Assembly (NCBI RefSeq): GCF_003258605.2 | Contig: NZ_CP031264.1 | Span: 3,968,001-4,032,000, forward strand | DNA length: 64,000 bases | Direction of reading: 5' to 3' | Origin: Peterkaempfera bronchialis | GTDB lineage: Bacteria; Actinomycetota; Actinomycetes; Streptomycetales; Streptomycetaceae | Notes under the pieces: generated by a model | Told to the model about the DNA's origin: nothing | The model's database searches: none | The model's input: only the letters and a program-made list of their open reading frames with translations | In this document: in pieces, positions 24,725 through 33,301 of the stretch | Numbering within the stretch: the first letter of the stretch is position 1 | How the letters are laid out: each line of letters opens with the position of its first letter | Translations under genes and position numbers: made by a program

Positions 24725-25186
24725 GTGGAGACGGGGCTGTCCTACGCGGTGGCCGCCCTGTCGGGACTGTTCGCGCTGAGCTGGTCGATGTTCCTGGTCT
24801 CCGGGGGCCCGGAGCGTGCGCCGGACGTCCGCGCCGTGGCGGCGGTGTTCTTGGTGCAGGCAGTGGTGACGGCCGTGCGCGGGGTGCGCGTACGGCTCTC
24901 CCGGGCGGACAGCGGGGTGGCCCTCGCCCTGGCCGTCCTCGGACACGCGGTGCTCGCCGTGGGCGGCGCTTCCCGCGTCGTGATCGGGCAGCGCTGCCTG
25001 CTGGCGTCCCCGGCGGTGCTGCTCGCCGTCGGGTTCCTGCCGCGCCGCGCCGGCCGGTGGGCCTGCCTCGCGGCGATCGGGGCGCAGGTGGCCACGGGCT
25101 GGCCCGCGGACGGTCCGGCGGGGGCGGTGGAGGGGGTCTGGCCGGTGGTGGCAACGGCCGTGGCCGGCGATGTGCTCGTCCCCTGA
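24725..25186 (+). CDS. Membrane sensor part of a split histidine kinase
   Basis: Encodes 153 residues, almost all hydrophobic, with four or five membrane segments (YAVAALSGLFALSWSMFLV, VALALAVLGHAVLAVGG and others), ending in GDVLVP. The next gene starts at once (TGATG overlap) with the H-box region that would normally follow in the same polypeptide. So either the kinase has been split into two coupled genes, or an indel broke the frame here. The start is uncertain; GTG 24725 gives a short cytoplasmic N-terminus. Confidence 0.6.
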   Translation: METGLSYAVAALSGLFALSWSMFLVSGGPERAPDVRAVAAVFLVQAVVTAVRGVRVRLSRADSGVALALAVLGHAVLAVGGASRVVIGQRCLLASPAVLLAVGFLPRRAGRWACLAAIGAQVATGWPADGPAGAVEGVWPVVATAVAGDVLVP

Positions 25187-27027
25187 TGCGCGCGGCGGGC
25201 GCCCGGGCCGACCTGGCGCAGCGGCGGGTACGGGCCGCGCGGGCGGCGGCAGGCCGGGCGGAGGGCCGACGCGAGGCCCACCGGCGCTTCCAGGGCATGC
25301 TGCACGACGAGGTCAGCACGGCCCTACAGGCCATCAGCCTGCCCGGCGTCCCGGTGGCCCGGCTGAGGGAGGCGGCCTCCGGCGCCGTGGCCGCGCTCGC
25401 CGCCGCCCCGGCAGGGCCGGGCCGCAAGGCCCGGACCGACCTGGCGGCCGTGGTCCGCGCGCTCCGGCCGCCGCCGGGGACCGTGCTGGCGATCGAGGCC
25501 ACCGGACCGGCCCTGGTCCCCCCGGAGGTCGCCGACGCGGCGGCGGGCGCAGCCCGCGAGGCGCTGCGCAATGTCGAGGAGCATGCCGGGGCCCGGAGCG
25601 TCCGCCTACGCCTGCGGGGCGGCCCGCCGGACCGTCCCGGGGCGGCAGCGGACGGGGAGTTCACGCTGAGCATCACGGACGACGGCGTGGGCTTCGCCGC
25701 CGGGGAGCTCGCCGCGTCCTCGGTGGGGCTACGGCGGTCGGTGATCCGGCGGATGGCCGCCGTCGGGGGGCACGCCGAGGTCCGCAGCGCCCCCGGGCAC
25801 GGTACGACCGTACGACTGGAGTGGCGTCCCCCGGCCGCCGGACCGGCGGCGGATGAAGCGGATGAAGCGGAGACCGGGGCCGGGACGGTGGGCGGGCCCG
25901 CAGGAGGGCCCACCGGAGTGCCCGCTGACACGCTCGGGCGGATGCGGGCCGCCGTGGGCGACGTGCGGCGCCCGCTGGCCGCCGTCTGCCTGCCGTTCCT
26001 CACGGCCATGGGCGTCATCGCGGCGATCCACACGGCCCGCACTCCGGGCACCGGCCCCCTGCTGGTCTGGTACGCGCTCCTCACGGCGCTCACCGTGGCG
26101 CTCCTGCTGCGGGCCGCCTCGGGCATCCCGGCCCTGGTGGCCGGAGCGGCCTGCGCGTTCGCCGTTGCCGGGGCGCTCGGCAGCTTTCTCGTCCTGCCCC
26201 TGGCCAGCCTCGCGGACTACACCTCGTGGCCGGTCGGCGCGGTGACACCGCTCCTGACGCTGCTGGTGATCGTCCGCCCGGCGTGGGAGGCACTGACGGC
26301 GCTGGCCCTGGAGCAGGTCGGCATCGCCGTCCTCGTCGCCACCGGCCCGCCGATCGCGCCCTCGGTCGGTGCGACCATGGCGCTCCTGCTGCCCGCCCTC
26401 CTCTCGCCCGCGCTCGGCGTGATCACGGGCCTCGCCCTCGGCCGTACCGTGGCCCGCCTGGGCGGGGTGACAGCGCGCGCCGAGGCCGACCGGTCGGCCT
26501 CGCTCGCCACCGAGGCGGCCCGGCGGGCGCGTGAGGAACTGCACCAGGGACGGCTGGCCGACCTCGGCCAGGAGATCCTGCCGTTCCTCGCCGCCACCGG
26601 GTCCGGGCGGTGCGCGCCCGACGACCCCGGGGTGCGGGACCGCGCCCGGCTGCTCGCCGGTGCGGTCCGGGACGAGATCCACCTCCCCGGTGTGCTCGAC
26701 CGCACCGTACGCGAGCTGCTGAGCGCGGCCCGCCGGGCGGGCTGTGTCGTCACCATCCAGTCGGACTCCGACGACCCGCACCCCCCGGCCTTTCTGCGCC
26801 TGCTGCTGACCACTGCGCTGACCTGCGCCCCCACCCCGCGCGAGCTCGTCCTCACCGTGAACGCGGCGGCGGGCGTCGCACGCGCCTCCCTGGTCGTCCT
26901 CCCGGGAGACGAGTGGCGAGCCCGGGCGCTGCGCGAGGCCGTCGCCGGGGCCGGTGCCGGAACGGGCGTCGTGGTGGCGGACTCCGCCACCTCCACCTGG
27001 GTCGAAGCGGACGTCCGCGCGTCCTGA
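25186..27027 (+). CDS. Histidine kinase fused to a second membrane and degenerate kinase module
   Basis: Encodes 613 residues. Residues 1-240 hold a NarX/DesK-type kinase core: H40-D41 in FQGMLHDEVSTAL, N129 in EALRNVEEH, DDGVGF and GHGTTVRL. Residues ~255-425 form about six membrane segments. Residues ~430-613 resemble a second kinase cytoplasmic part (ARREELHQGRLADLGQEI-like) without H-box or N-box residues. It looks like two membrane-kinase units in tandem with the boundary between genes shifted, the second unit being catalytically dead. It is the probable partner of the response regulator at 23955. Confidence 0.7.
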   Translation: MRAAGARADLAQRRVRAARAAAGRAEGRREAHRRFQGMLHDEVSTALQAISLPGVPVARLREAASGAVAALAAAPAGPGRKARTDLAAVVRALRPPPGTVLAIEATGPALVPPEVADAAAGAAREALRNVEEHAGARSVRLRLRGGPPDRPGAAADGEFTLSITDDGVGFAAGELAASSVGLRRSVIRRMAAVGGHAEVRSAPGHGTTVRLEWRPPAAGPAADEADEAETGAGTVGGPAGGPTGVPADTLGRMRAAVGDVRRPLAAVCLPFLTAMGVIAAIHTARTPGTGPLLVWYALLTALTVALLLRAASGIPALVAGAACAFAVAGALGSFLVLPLASLADYTSWPVGAVTPLLTLLVIVRPAWEALTALALEQVGIAVLVATGPPIAPSVGATMALLLPALLSPALGVITGLALGRTVARLGGVTARAEADRSASLATEAARRAREELHQGRLADLGQEILPFLAATGSGRCAPDDPGVRDRARLLAGAVRDEIHLPGVLDRTVRELLSAARRAGCVVTIQSDSDDPHPPAFLRLLLTTALTCAPTPRELVLTVNAAAGVARASLVVLPGDEWRARALREAVAGAGAGTGVVVADSATSTWVEADVRAS

Positions 27028-27068
27028 TCACGCAAACCGCCCACCTCGCCTTGCACGCCCTGCCTGCC

Positions 27069-27102
27069 GGGATGTCACCACTGGCGGGATGTCACCACTG
27101 GC
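27069..27102. promoter_or_regulatory. Perfect 17-bp tandem repeat upstream of the GTPase operon
   Basis: GGGATGTCACCACTGGC is repeated twice without a gap, 83 bp before the GTPase start. This spacing and perfect identity fit a dimeric regulator site, for example for the nearby response regulator, but no such binding is demonstrated. Confidence 0.55.
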
Positions 27103-27184
27103 GGGGACAGCCAGAATGCGCCGTGGCCGGAACCATCGAAGGACGCCGGGGCACTCGGCCCCGACGGTGATGAAGGGGACGGCC

Positions 27185-28198
27185 ATGTCCGAATCCATCC
27201 GCGACCGCCTGCGGCGGTTCACCACGTCGGTCGAGCGGTCCGACGACCTCTCCCCCGCCCAGCGAGCGGGGATCCTCCAGGGGTACGAGGAAGCGCTCGG
27301 CAATGAGGGGCCGCCCCGGCTGGTCCTCATCGGCGAATCCGGGGTCGGCAAGTCCACGACCGTCAACGCGCTGTTCAACGCGGGTCAGGCGGTCGGCCAC
27401 AGCAGGGCGACCACCGACCGGGCCTGGTCCATCCCCGTGCAGCAGGTCAGCGGGAGCAACGGCACGCTGGAGGTCGTCGACATGCCGGGCCTCGGTGACG
27501 ACATCGCCAACTACCCCCGCTACATGGGCCTCTACCGCGAGGTCCTGCCGACGGCGGACGCCATCGTGTGGATCCACCCGGCCAAGGACCGCATGGTCCA
27601 GCTCGTCCAGCAGGCGCTGGCGGACCTCTTCGGGCCCAGCCCGGAGCTGGTCGGCCGACTGGTCTTCGGCCTCAACAAGGCCGACGAGATCGGCCCGCAC
27701 GACTGGAACGCGCCCGCGAACCTGCCCTCGGAGCTCCAGTGGGCCGCGCTGCGGGAGCGGGAGGAGGACTTCACCCGCAGTATCAGCCGGGTACTGCCCA
27801 CCTGGCGGGGCCGGGCGGTGTCGTACGCGGCGCTCCGGTTCTACAACCTGACGGCGCTGTTCAAGGAGATGATGTACGCGGTGCCCGAGCAGCGCCGGTG
27901 GGTCCTGGAACAGCGGATGGACCTCGCGGACTTCACGGCCCTGGTGGACCGCAAGCTGCTGCGGGCCGCCACGGCGAGGACGCTGGTCGAGGTCCCGGCG
28001 GGCGAGCCGGAGCCGGAGCCGGCGCCCGCCCCGCCGCAGCCGGTACGGCAGCGCCGGGAGCAGCCGACGACCCACCCACCCCGGTCCGTCGCCGATGCGC
28101 TGGCGGCGCTGTCGGACGCCCAGTGGCGGGACCTGCACGCCGACCGGGCCCGGTTCGAGGAGTTCGTCCGGCGCCTGGAGCAGGGGAGCGCGCGATGA
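27185..28198 (+). CDS. P-loop GTPase (Era/IRG-like 50S-binding GTPase fold)
   Basis: Encodes 337 residues. G1 GESGVGKST (50-58), G3 DMPGLG (99-104) and G4 NKAD (164-167) are all intact. After the G domain (~residues 40-200) comes a helical region, a Pro/Glu-rich hinge (~280-300) and a final charged helix. It resembles the YfjP/Era-type families but not a housekeeping member. ATG 27185 is 6 bases after AAGGGG. It overlaps the next gene (ATGA) and heads a three-gene operon with two small helical partners. Confidence 0.82.
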   Translation: MSESIRDRLRRFTTSVERSDDLSPAQRAGILQGYEEALGNEGPPRLVLIGESGVGKSTTVNALFNAGQAVGHSRATTDRAWSIPVQQVSGSNGTLEVVDMPGLGDDIANYPRYMGLYREVLPTADAIVWIHPAKDRMVQLVQQALADLFGPSPELVGRLVFGLNKADEIGPHDWNAPANLPSELQWAALREREEDFTRSISRVLPTWRGRAVSYAALRFYNLTALFKEMMYAVPEQRRWVLEQRMDLADFTALVDRKLLRAATARTLVEVPAGEPEPEPAPAPPQPVRQRREQPTTHPPRSVADALAALSDAQWRDLHADRARFEEFVRRLEQGSAR

Positions 28199-28503
28199 AC
28201 GCCGAGCCCGGGCCCGACCCGGGGGCGGACCTCGACTCGCTCGTGGACGCCCTGCGCATGGTCATGCGGGAGCAGGAGGAGAACCTGCGGGAGATCGGCC
28301 GGATGTCGGAGGTCTCCTTCCGGCTGTGGCTCGGCAGCGTGGCCAACCGGCTCGCGGCGGCTGTCGGGATTCCCCTGGCGCGCGTGCACGCCTTCCTCGG
28401 CGACCTCGCGTCGATCGTGGTCGACGCGGGCGCGACGCTGAAGCGTTCGTACCGGGACGAGTACCGCAGGGCACGCCGTTACCCGCGTGCCCCGGCCAAC
28501 TGA
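28195..28503 (+). CDS. Small helical partner protein of the GTPase
   Basis: Encodes 102 residues, not recognised as a known family. Residues 31-46 (LREIGRMSEVSFRLWL) recur in the third protein of the operon. The following ~45 residues are amphipathic to hydrophobic (VANRLAAAVGIP, then LGDLASIVVDAG), so membrane or GTPase contact is plausible. The C-terminus is basic. The start overlaps the GTPase stop, so equimolar coupled synthesis is likely. Function is unknown. Confidence 0.7.
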   Translation: MNAEPGPDPGADLDSLVDALRMVMREQEENLREIGRMSEVSFRLWLGSVANRLAAAVGIPLARVHAFLGDLASIVVDAGATLKRSYRDEYRRARRYPRAPAN

Positions 28504-28523
28504 CGGAGAGGGAGGAGGACGCC

Positions 28524-28967
28524 ATGGCGTGGGTCGAGTTCGCGTTCCCGGAATGCCCGGTCTGCTCCCGCTCGTGGGCCGTCAGCCGCCACCGGGACTG
28601 CCCGGCGGACGGGGGCCGGAGCGCAGGCGGCGGTGGCGAGGGCGGTCTGGACGTGGATCCGGACCGGTCGCAGGTGCGGTGCACAGGCTGCCGACGGACC
28701 TGGGCAGTGTGGGAGACGCGCTTCCACTGCGCCTGCGGGCACCGGTTCGAGGCGCAGGAGGTGGAGGAGGCGGTACGGGAGATCATCCGGGTCGCCTCGC
28801 TGCTGGCGCAGGTGCTGGCCCAGCAGGCCAAGGACCTGGCCGAGATCCGCCGCGCGGGCGAGGTGTCGTTCCGTGCATGGGTGAGCCGCTTCGCCGACGC
28901 GGTGGCAAGCTCGCTCGGGGCGCTGGCGGGCCGCCTCGTGGGCCGCCTGCTGCGGGCCCTGGACTGA
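28524..28967 (+). CDS. Zinc-ribbon partner protein of the GTPase
   Basis: Encodes 147 residues. The N-terminal half has cysteine pairs C11/C14, C53/C56 and C69/C71 with a nearby His (CACGH), plus C26, consistent with one or two treble-clef or zinc-ribbon sites. The C-terminal half is helical and repeats the motif of the preceding protein as LAEIRRAGEVSFRAWV (105-120). ATG 28524 follows GGGAGGAGG. It closes the operon before a 19-bp terminator stem. No family is recognised; the shared motif suggests the two small proteins bind the same partner or each other. Confidence 0.72.
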   Translation: MAWVEFAFPECPVCSRSWAVSRHRDCPADGGRSAGGGGEGGLDVDPDRSQVRCTGCRRTWAVWETRFHCACGHRFEAQEVEEAVREIIRVASLLAQVLAQQAKDLAEIRRAGEVSFRAWVSRFADAVASSLGALAGRLVGRLLRALD

Positions 28968-29010
28968 ACGAGCGGGCGGGACCGGCCCTGAGCCGGTCCC
29001 GCCCGCTCGT
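28968..29010. terminator. 19-bp-stem bidirectional terminator
   Basis: Bases 28968-28986 pair perfectly with 28992-29010 around a 5-nt loop, directly after the zinc-ribbon gene and before the converging PLDc_N gene. It is one of the strongest hairpins in the window. Confidence 0.92.
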
Positions 29011-29018
29011 CGTCGCTC

Positions 29019-29444
29019 TCAGCTGCCGTTCTCCGGGCCGGTCTCGTCGGACTTGCGGCGCAGCTCCTCCTCGCGGCGGCGCAGGTCCGACTCCCACTGC
29101 TTGAGCATGTCCTCGTGCTGGGCGTTGCCCTTCTTCAGCGAGGCCAGGAACTCCGGGTCGTCGTCCGGCGCCAGGGTGCGGCGCTGCGGCTGCTCGGCCT
29201 CCGGGAACCCCTCGGCCGCGCCGGACGGCCAGGGCCCCTGGCGGCGGGCCGCCGCCGGGCCACGGGACCGGCCGGCGATCATCCAGACGATGGGCCCGAC
29301 CAGTACCTCGCCGAAGAGCAGGATGATGATGATCCAGGCCACCTTGGGCAGGTGCCGGACCTCCTCTTCGGGCGTGAGCAGGCAGTCGATGAAGGCCCAG
29401 ATCATCAGCGCGATGATGATCAGGAAGGGCAGGAACCTCAGCAC
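29019..29444 (-). CDS. PLDc N-terminal domain membrane protein
   Basis: Encodes 141 residues. Two N-terminal membrane segments (FLPFLIIIALMIWAFIDCLL and VAWIIIILLFGEVLVGPIVW) carry the PLDc_N pattern (WAFIDCL, then PKVAW and G.ivW). A charged cytoplasmic tail ending in a coiled-coil-like RRREEELRRKSDE follows. No phospholipase catalytic domain is present; small proteins of this type are common in actinobacteria and their role is not established. GTG 29444 is taken as start. It is divergent from the menaquinone genes that begin at 29536. Confidence 0.82.
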   Translation of the reverse strand: MLRFLPFLIIIALMIWAFIDCLLTPEEEVRHLPKVAWIIIILLFGEVLVGPIVWMIAGRSRGPAAARRQGPWPSGAAEGFPEAEQPQRRTLAPDDDPEFLASLKKGNAQHEDMLKQWESDLRRREEELRRKSDETGPENGS

Positions 29445-29535
29445 GGCGGCGCAACTCCCCGGGTACGGGCGGGCCCCTCACCCAGGAGGGACCTCATGAC
29501 GGGTCCAGAGTAGTGCGTGGCGGATACTGGCTGGC

Positions 29536-30993
29536 ATGGCATACGACGACCTTCGGTCCTTCCTGCGGGCGCTGGAGCGCGACGGCGATCTGAAACGCGT
29601 CAAGGTGCAGGTCGACCCCTACCTGGAGGTCGGCGAAATCGTCGACCGGGTGCAGAAGGCCAAGGGCCCGGCGCTGCTCTTCGAGGACGTCAAGGGTTCG
29701 TCGATGCCGCTGGCGATGAATGTCTTCGGCACCGAGCGGCGGCTCGCCAAGGCGCTGGGCCTGAAGTCGCCGGACGACATCTCGCAGAAGATCGCCGGGC
29801 TGCTCAAGCCCGAGCTGCCGCAGGGCTTCACCGGATTCCGCGACGCCTTCGGCAAGTTGGCGTCGATGGCGCATGTACCGCCGAAGAAGGTCAAGCCGGG
29901 GGAGGCCCCGGTGCAGGAGGTCGTGCTGACCGGCGACGAGGTGGACCTGGACGAGCTGCCCGCGCTCTTCACCTGGCCGCTGGACGGCGGGTCCTTCTTC
30001 AACCTGGGGCTCACCCACACCAAGGACCCCGACAGCGGGGTGCGCAACCTGGGCCTGTACCGGCTCCAGCGGCACGACAAGCGCACCATCGGCATGCACT
30101 GGCAGATCCACAAGGACAGCCGCAACCACTACCAGGTGGCCGCCCGGCGCGGTGAGCGGCTGCCGGTGGCCATCGCCTTCGGCTGCCCCCCGGCCGTGAC
30201 GTACGCGGCCACCGCGCCGCTGCCCGGGGACATCGACGAGTACCTCTTCGCCGGGTTCGTCCAGGGCGAGCGGGTGCGGATGGTGGACTGCAGGACGGTG
30301 CCGCTCCAGGTGCCCGCCGACGCCGAGGTGGTGCTGGAGGGGTGGCTGGAGCCCGGGGAGATGCTGCCGGAGGGCCCGTTCGGCGACCACACCGGCTTCT
30401 ACACCCCGCAGGAGCCCTTCCCGGCGCTCACCATCGACTGCGTGACCATGCGCCGCCGTCCGATCCTCCAGTCCATCGTGGTCGGCCGGCCGCCGACCGA
30501 GGATGGGCCGCTGGGGAAGTTCACCGAGCGGTTCTTCCTGCCGCTGCTGAAGATCATCATCCCGGACATCGTGGACTACGACCTGCCCGAGGCGGGCGGC
30601 TTCCACAACTGCGTGATCGTCTCGATCGACAAGAAGTACCCCAAGCACGCCCAGAAGGTGATGCACGCCATCTGGGGCGCCCACATGATGTCGCTGACCA
30701 AGCTGATCATCGTGGTGGACGCCGACTGCGATGTGCACGACTACCACGAGGTCGCCTGGCGGGCCCTGGGCAACACCGACTACAGCCGCGACCTGGTGGT
30801 GGTGGAAGGCCCGGTCGACCACCTGGACCACGCCTCGTACCAGCAGTTCTGGGGCGGCAAGGCCGGGATCGACGCCACCCGCAAGCTGCCCGAGGAGGGC
30901 TACACCCGGGACGGCGGCTGGCCCGAGATGGTCACCTCCGACCCGGAGACCTCCGAACGGGTGACGCGACGTTGGAAGGAGTACGGGCTGTGA
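29536..30993 (+). CDS. mqnL: UbiD family decarboxylase of the futalosine menaquinone pathway
   Basis: Encodes 485 residues, typical UbiD length. The opening DDLRSFLRALERDGDLKRV and later IGMHWQIHKDSRNHY and ITKLIIVVDADCDVHDYHEV-like stretches identify a prenylated-FMN-dependent decarboxylase. In actinobacteria with the futalosine route, this gene with the UbiA- and UbiX-like genes finishes menaquinone by decarboxylating the (prenylated) 1,4-dihydroxy-6-naphthoate. The stop overlaps the prenyltransferase start by four bases, so the two are coupled. The mqnL symbol rests on pathway context. Confidence 0.88.
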   Translation: MAYDDLRSFLRALERDGDLKRVKVQVDPYLEVGEIVDRVQKAKGPALLFEDVKGSSMPLAMNVFGTERRLAKALGLKSPDDISQKIAGLLKPELPQGFTGFRDAFGKLASMAHVPPKKVKPGEAPVQEVVLTGDEVDLDELPALFTWPLDGGSFFNLGLTHTKDPDSGVRNLGLYRLQRHDKRTIGMHWQIHKDSRNHYQVAARRGERLPVAIAFGCPPAVTYAATAPLPGDIDEYLFAGFVQGERVRMVDCRTVPLQVPADAEVVLEGWLEPGEMLPEGPFGDHTGFYTPQEPFPALTIDCVTMRRRPILQSIVVGRPPTEDGPLGKFTERFFLPLLKIIIPDIVDYDLPEAGGFHNCVIVSIDKKYPKHAQKVMHAIWGAHMMSLTKLIIVVDADCDVHDYHEVAWRALGNTDYSRDLVVVEGPVDHLDHASYQQFWGGKAGIDATRKLPEEGYTRDGGWPEMVTSDPETSERVTRRWKEYGL

Positions 30994-31922
30994 GCAGTGC
31001 TGCGGACGCCCTCGGCCGCCAGACCCCGCCGCCTGCGCCGACCGTGACCGCGGGCCGTACCAAGGCGTTCCTGCGGCTGGTGATGATCGAGCACTCGGTC
31101 TTCGCCCTGCCCTTCGCGTACATCGCCGCCCTCACCGCCATGTATCTGAACGGCGGCACGGTGCGGTGGCTCGACCTGCTGCTGGTGACCGTCGCCATGG
31201 TCGGTCTGCGTACCTTCGCCATGGCCGCCAACCGGATCATCGACCGCGAGATCGACGCCCGGAACCCGCGCACCGCCGGCCGCGAACTGGTCACCGGCGC
31301 CGTCTCCGTGCGCTCCGCCTGGACCGGCGCCCTGGTCGCCCTGGCCTTCTTCCTCGGCGCCGCCGCCCTGCTCAACCCGCTCTGCCTGGCGCTGGCCCCG
31401 ATCGCTGTGGTGCCGATGGTGGTCTACCCGTACGGCAAGCGGTTCACCGACGTCCCGCACGCCATCCTCGGCCTCGCCCAGGCGATGGGGCCGATCGGCG
31501 CCTGGCTGGCCGTCACCGGCAGCTGGTCCTGGGACGCCGTGGTGCTCGGCCTGGCCGTCGGCGTCTGGATCGGCGGCTTCGACCTGATCTTCGCCTGCCA
31601 GGACGTCGCCGCCGACCGCGCCCACGGGGTCAAGTCCGTGCCCGCCCGGTTCGGCATCGCCGCCGCCCTGCACGGCGCCCGCGCCTCACACGCCGTCACC
31701 ACCGGCCTGCTGGTCTGGTACGCCCTGCTCACCCACGCCGGGCCCGCCTTCTGGCTGGGCCTCGCCGTGGTGGTCGGCGCCTTCCTCTACGAGCACGCCA
31801 TCGTCAAGCCCGGCGACCTCTCCCGCCTCAACCGCGCCTTCTTCACCGTCAACGGCTTCGTCGGCATCGCCCTCTTCTGCTTCGCCCTGCTGGACCTGAT
31901 CCTGCGCGGCCTGGGGGTGTAG
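30990..31922 (+). CDS. mqnP: UbiA-like prenyltransferase (MqnP)
   Basis: Encodes 310 residues with about eight membrane segments. The first Asp motif NRIIDREIDARNPRTAGRE and the second DVAADRAHGVKSVPARFG are the Mg-diphosphate binding sites of UbiA enzymes. In this setting it should attach the polyprenyl tail to 1,4-dihydroxy-6-naphthoate. GTG 30990 overlaps the mqnL stop (GTGA). The UbiX-like flavin prenyltransferase gene lies 1.4 kb downstream, separated by a broken Uma2 gene and a cyclase. Confidence 0.9.
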   Translation: MSSAADALGRQTPPPAPTVTAGRTKAFLRLVMIEHSVFALPFAYIAALTAMYLNGGTVRWLDLLLVTVAMVGLRTFAMAANRIIDREIDARNPRTAGRELVTGAVSVRSAWTGALVALAFFLGAAALLNPLCLALAPIAVVPMVVYPYGKRFTDVPHAILGLAQAMGPIGAWLAVTGSWSWDAVVLGLAVGVWIGGFDLIFACQDVAADRAHGVKSVPARFGIAAALHGARASHAVTTGLLVWYALLTHAGPAFWLGLAVVVGAFLYEHAIVKPGDLSRLNRAFFTVNGFVGIALFCFALLDLILRGLGV

Positions 31923-32071
31923 CGGGCGGGCGGGACTACCCGGGCCCTGGTACGGGCGTTTGGTCCGGTCCGCTTCGGCGTCTTCGCGCGCGTCTTCGTC
32001 TTGCTCAGGTCGGTGGGGAGGACGATGCGGCGGCCCGGCGCGGCTGCCGTGCCCTGGGGGTTGGCGTGCTG

Positions 32072-32396
32072 TCACAGGCGCAGTGCGGCTGGGTCTATGT
32101 GGAGTGGGAAGGGGTCGCTGATCGCGGTGGTGGTTCCGGCAAGGGCAGTGGTGGTCTCGGAGTAGCCGGTGCCGGTGCGTTCGGCGAGGTACAGGGCGGG
32201 TGCCGGCGCCGGCGGCATGGGCGGCGCTTTCGAGGAGGGCGGCCAGTCGGCGGGAGGCCCGCTGCTGCGGGACGGACGGGGCCGGGGACATCAGCAGGGC
32301 ACCCCCGAGCAGTTCCACGCGCTGCTGGGTGTCCTGGCCGAGCGCGAGGACGTCACCGACAGTCCAGAGGCCGATGTGCTCGTAGGCGGCACTCAC
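32072..32396 (-). pseudogene. Broken Uma2 family (DUF820) endonuclease gene
   Basis: From GTG 32396 the translation shows a Uma2-type N-terminus (GLWTVGDVLALGQD, then RVELLGGALLMSPAPS and QQRASRRLAALLE). After ~65 residues the frame shifts and continues with a Uma2-type C-terminus (ALYLAERTGTGYSETTT, then ISDPFPLHIDPAALRL) to TGA at 32072. About 80-100 central residues, where the catalytic core should be, are missing. The joint is near 32198. Flanking 31923-32071 and 32397-32550 hold no recognisable gene. Confidence 0.72.
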
Positions 32397-32550
32397 CTCT
32401 CCACCTTCTCCGGTACCGCCAGTCTGCCCTCCTGGCGGAGTCGGCGGTACAGCCTGCGGTGTGACCCGTCCATCGTGTCGGGTCGGGGCCGCGTGCTCGC
32501 CGTTCATCGGGCATTTCACCCATCCGGGTGCAGGCCCGTGCGGGGGGTGT

Positions 32551-33249
32551 TCAGGAGATGCGGGCCACGGCGCGGGTGGGGGCGCCGTCGGCGGCGGTGA
32601 GGCGGAGGGGGAAGAGGGAGACCTCGATGGGGCGGCCGGCGGACTGGGCGGTGAGGAGTGGGGGGAGGTTGGTGAGGTTCTCGGCGATGACCGCGCCGGC
32701 GCCGCAGAGGATGCGGTGGGCGGCGAGGGAGAAGTCGGCCGGGGGGTCGGCCGGGTCGGGGGTGCGGTCGACGCTGAGGGCGTCCACGGCGACGGTGCGG
32801 ACCCCCGTGTCCACGACCGCCTGCGCTGCCTGCGGGGTGAGCCAGGGGTGGGCCAGGTAGTGGTCGGTCTCCCAGTGGGCCGACCAGCCGGTGCAGAGCA
32901 GCAGGACCACGCCGGGGCCGAGCCGGGGCAGCGCGGCGGCGAGGTGGTCGGGGGTGACGGCGGTACGGGGTGCCAGACCGCGCAGGTCGGCGACGACGGC
33001 GGGGCCGGTGAAGCGGTCCAGCGGCAGGCCCTCCAGGGTGGGCCAGGTGTCGTCCACGTGGTACGGCGCGTCGATGTGGGTACCGGTCTGCGAGCCGAGG
33101 TGCAGCCGCAGCACATTGACGCCGTCCTCGGCGGTCCGCAGCGCGCCGGTGATGGAGACCTCCGGGTCGCCGGGGTAGACGGGCATGCCGGTGAAGACGG
33201 GGACGGAGAGGTCCACCAGAGTGGTCGGAGCGTCGGCAGTCTCGGACAT
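32551..33249 (-). CDS. Cyclase family protein (kynurenine formamidase-like)
   Basis: Encodes 232 residues. DLSVPVFTGMPVYPGDPEV and the metal-binding HLGSQTGTHIDAPYHV are the signatures of the cyclase/KynB fold, metal-dependent hydrolases of amides and lactones. The exact substrate is unknown. ATG 33249 faces away from the UbiX-like gene, sharing a short (~52 bp) divergent promoter. It sits inside the menaquinone gene group but has no known role there. Confidence 0.85.
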   Translation of the reverse strand: MSETADAPTTLVDLSVPVFTGMPVYPGDPEVSITGALRTAEDGVNVLRLHLGSQTGTHIDAPYHVDDTWPTLEGLPLDRFTGPAVVADLRGLAPRTAVTPDHLAAALPRLGPGVVLLLCTGWSAHWETDHYLAHPWLTPQAAQAVVDTGVRTVAVDALSVDRTPDPADPPADFSLAAHRILCGAGAVIAENLTNLPPLLTAQSAGRPIEVSLFPLRLTAADGAPTRAVARIS

Positions 33250-33301
33250 GGGTGGAGCCTAATCGCCGGGTTTCCGCCTTCGGATCGAAGGTAAAGTGCA
33301 G

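Noticed and set aside
29019-29444. The PLDc_N protein as a toxin or phospholipase
   Set aside because: Only the N-terminal membrane domain is present; no HKD catalytic motif exists.
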